DNA from: Acidobacteriota bacterium
GTDB lineage: Bacteria > Acidobacteriota > Terriglobia > Versatilivoradales > Versatilivoraceae
Direction of reading: 5' to 3'
Length of the DNA: 42,191 nucleotides
NCBI GenBank assembly: GCA_028875575.1
Contig: JAPPDF010000040.1
Coordinates: forward strand, 1-42,191
In this document: positions 40,756-42,191 of the stretch, one piece after another
Position numbering within the stretch: position 1 is the first letter of the stretch
Layout of the letters: each line of letters starts with the position of its first letter
Program-made: the position numbers and the translations under genes
The notes under the pieces: generated by a model
What the model saw: only the letters and a program-made list of their open reading frames with translations
What the model was told of the DNA's origin: nothing
The model's database searches: none

Positions 40756-41991
40756 TCAGCTTGACTTCCCGGCGGCTTCTTCGGCCGACTGGGGGCGATT
40801 GGTAACGTCTCCGCCCAGCCAGCGGTAGGGTCTGGGGTAGAGGGCCAGGGATCGGTCTTCCAGGGGCAGTTTGACCGGGCGATTGCCCCGCTGGGCCGAC
40901 AGCTTGCAGGCGATGGCGATCTCGAGGGCCTGCCGCAGGTCGTGGCCCGAGATGAACAGCTCCCGTCCCTTGTCCACGGCATCCAGGAAGGAGCGAATGG
41001 CCGTGACCAGGTAGTCGTCCCCGTACCAGGGGGCTTGTTCCGTTCCGGGAATGGTCCCCTTGGTCTGTTTGACGTAGTCCAGCCAGAGGTTGGGAGCATA
41101 TTGGGGGTCCACCTCCTGGCGGGCGCCCTTGCTATCGGTCCCCTTATAGACCTGGGGCTCGTTCCAGTTCCAGCGGACCAGGGCGTCGTCGGTCCAGGCC
41201 TCCACGCCGCTGTAGGGAGTCTTTTGGCCGAATACCGTAGCCTCCAGTCCGGAATCCAGGTAGAAGAGGCCGTTGATGATCAGCCCGGCGTCGTCTTTCT
41301 CCGGAGCCAGCGCTTCCAGGGGGCTGCCCCAGGCAATCAACTCCTGTACTTCCGCTCCGGCAAAAAGCCTCAGGACCGAGAGATGCTGGCAGCCTCCGCC
41401 CGAGATCTCGCCACCGAAACTGTGGATCGCAGCTCCCTGAAGAGTGCCCCATCTGCCTCCGTTCAACTGGCGGCCGGCCTCCTGGACGTTCCACTTGGCC
41501 CGCTGCAGGTTGCCGCCGGCAAAAACCACCCCCCGCTGCTTGCAGGCGTCCACCATGGCGTCGGCGTCCGACAACCGGGCCGCGATGGGTTTGTCGGTGG
41601 AAACCCCTTTGACCCCAGCCTCGGCGCAGGCGATGACCGCATCCTTCATGAACTTGGTGGGAGTGATGACGGCGGCGACGTCAGGCACCACCTCCTTCAG
41701 CATGGCGGGCGCATCCTTGTAGAGCGCCTTGACTCCGAAACGCTCGCCGACCACCTTTCGCCGCTCCGGGTTCCACTCGGCGATGGCCACCAGCTCGGCG
41801 TCGGGCATGGCGCGGTAGACTTCCGCATAGTACTGGCCCATTCGCCCGCAACCGATAATGGCCACCCGGTGTTTCTCCTTGCGGCCGGCGGCTTGGCTGG
41901 GGCCTGTCAGCCCTTGGGAGGCCGTGCATCGCAGTCCGGTGGCCGCCAGCGTCAGCGCGGCCGATTGCAGCAAGAAGTGTCTTCTTTCCAT
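40756..41991 (-). CDS. Tat-exported Gfo/Idh/MocA-family oxidoreductase
   Basis: A 411-aa protein opening MERRHFLLQSAALTLAATGL, a twin-arginine signal; export by Tat would carry a bound nicotinamide cofactor with it. The Rossmann domain follows (HRVAIIGCGRMGQYYAEVYR), then STDKPIAARLSDADAMVDAC in which the catalytic lysine is kept (DKP). A C-terminal beta domain ends in a PYRWLGGDVTN segment. The ATG at 41991 has GAGGGGAG upstream. It is the first gene of the operon with the symporter (80 bp downstream). Exported members of this family are common in Planctomycetota and Acidobacteriota, and some are glycosidases with an NAD-dependent mechanism. The substrate is unknown. Confidence 0.92.
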   Translation of the reverse strand: MERRHFLLQSAALTLAATGLRCTASQGLTGPSQAAGRKEKHRVAIIGCGRMGQYYAEVYRAMPDAELVAIAEWNPERRKVVGERFGVKALYKDAPAMLKEVVPDVAAVITPTKFMKDAVIACAEAGVKGVSTDKPIAARLSDADAMVDACKQRGVVFAGGNLQRAKWNVQEAGRQLNGGRWGTLQGAAIHSFGGEISGGGCQHLSVLRLFAGAEVQELIAWGSPLEALAPEKDDAGLIINGLFYLDSGLEATVFGQKTPYSGVEAWTDDALVRWNWNEPQVYKGTDSKGARQEVDPQYAPNLWLDYVKQTKGTIPGTEQAPWYGDDYLVTAIRSFLDAVDKGRELFISGHDLRQALEIAIACKLSAQRGNRPVKLPLEDRSLALYPRPYRWLGGDVTNRPQSAEEAAGKSS

Positions 41992-42191
41992 GGGTTTTCT
42001 CCCCTCGGGTTGTTGCCGGCAGGTCGGTACTGCAGTCCGCATTTCTCACCAGGCCGCTGGTGGCATGACGAAAGGTAGTTTATCTTTCAGTTCCTTGATT
42101 GGCTCCATGGTAAGGGCTTGCAGGTAACAGACGGCGCTGGGCATGCCCTGGCTTGTCCTTTTCCCTTCAGCGCGCACATGCTCCCTCGACC

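Overview
The window is GC-rich, densely coded bacterial chromosome with about 23 supported protein genes on both strands. I see no rRNA, tRNA, CRISPR array, transposase or phage structural gene. The gene content suggests an Acidobacteriota-like organism: a TonB-dependent receptor with an N-terminal carboxypeptidase-regulatory (Oar-like) domain, an exported acidobacterial-type hypothetical protein with an 'LPDFVCNQ' motif, a paired PSD1/DUF1501 operon, many Tat-exported enzymes and a cytochrome-fused PQQ dehydrogenase. Planctomycetota or Verrucomicrobiota share some of these traits, so the phylum is inferred from gene content only.

Layout. 1-498 is non-coding and repeat-rich. 499-10813 is a catabolic block: a Tat-exported TIM-barrel-like protein, a DUF1501 protein and a PSD1 c-type cytochrome protein on the minus strand, then a beta-propeller glycosidase-like protein and a PQQ dehydrogenase with an inserted haem domain on the plus strand. 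10810-11902 is a compact divergent control module: a small HTH-like protein and an S24/LexA-fold repressor, separated by 76 bp with two 18-bp palindromes lying on the promoters. 12522-14565 holds a thiolase with its DUF35 partner, and an HU-type DNA-binding protein. priA (minus) and a two-domain M16 peptidase (plus) follow.

20845-24340 is a three-gene operon that I consider the best candidate for an undescribed pathway. It encodes a Claisen-type DRE-TIM enzyme lacking the usual second-domain histidine, a phosphate acyltransferase, and an acetate-kinase-family enzyme with altered active-site residues. 24368-28619 is a minus-strand run: a Gfo/Idh/MocA oxidoreductase without the EKP lysine, ogt, a metallo-beta-lactamase-fold protein, a YjbQ-family protein and pdxH. 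L-threonine aldolase and the TonB-dependent receptor run on the plus strand to 32950. A Tat-exported copper nitrite reductase and the acidobacterial-type hypothetical follow on the minus strand, then comM/yifB on plus. The window ends with a minus-strand operon: Tat-exported Gfo/Idh oxidoreductase, sodium:solute symporter, and a second TIM-barrel-like protein paralogous to the one at the left end.

The operons at both ends look like uptake and oxidation systems for glycan-derived or related organic substrates: exported hydrolase-like proteins, a sodium symporter, exported oxidoreductases and cytochrome-coupled dehydrogenation. Intergenic spaces carry several dispersed repeat families. The clearest is a 120-140 bp hairpin element in three copies, one of them opened by 138 extra bases in the loop.
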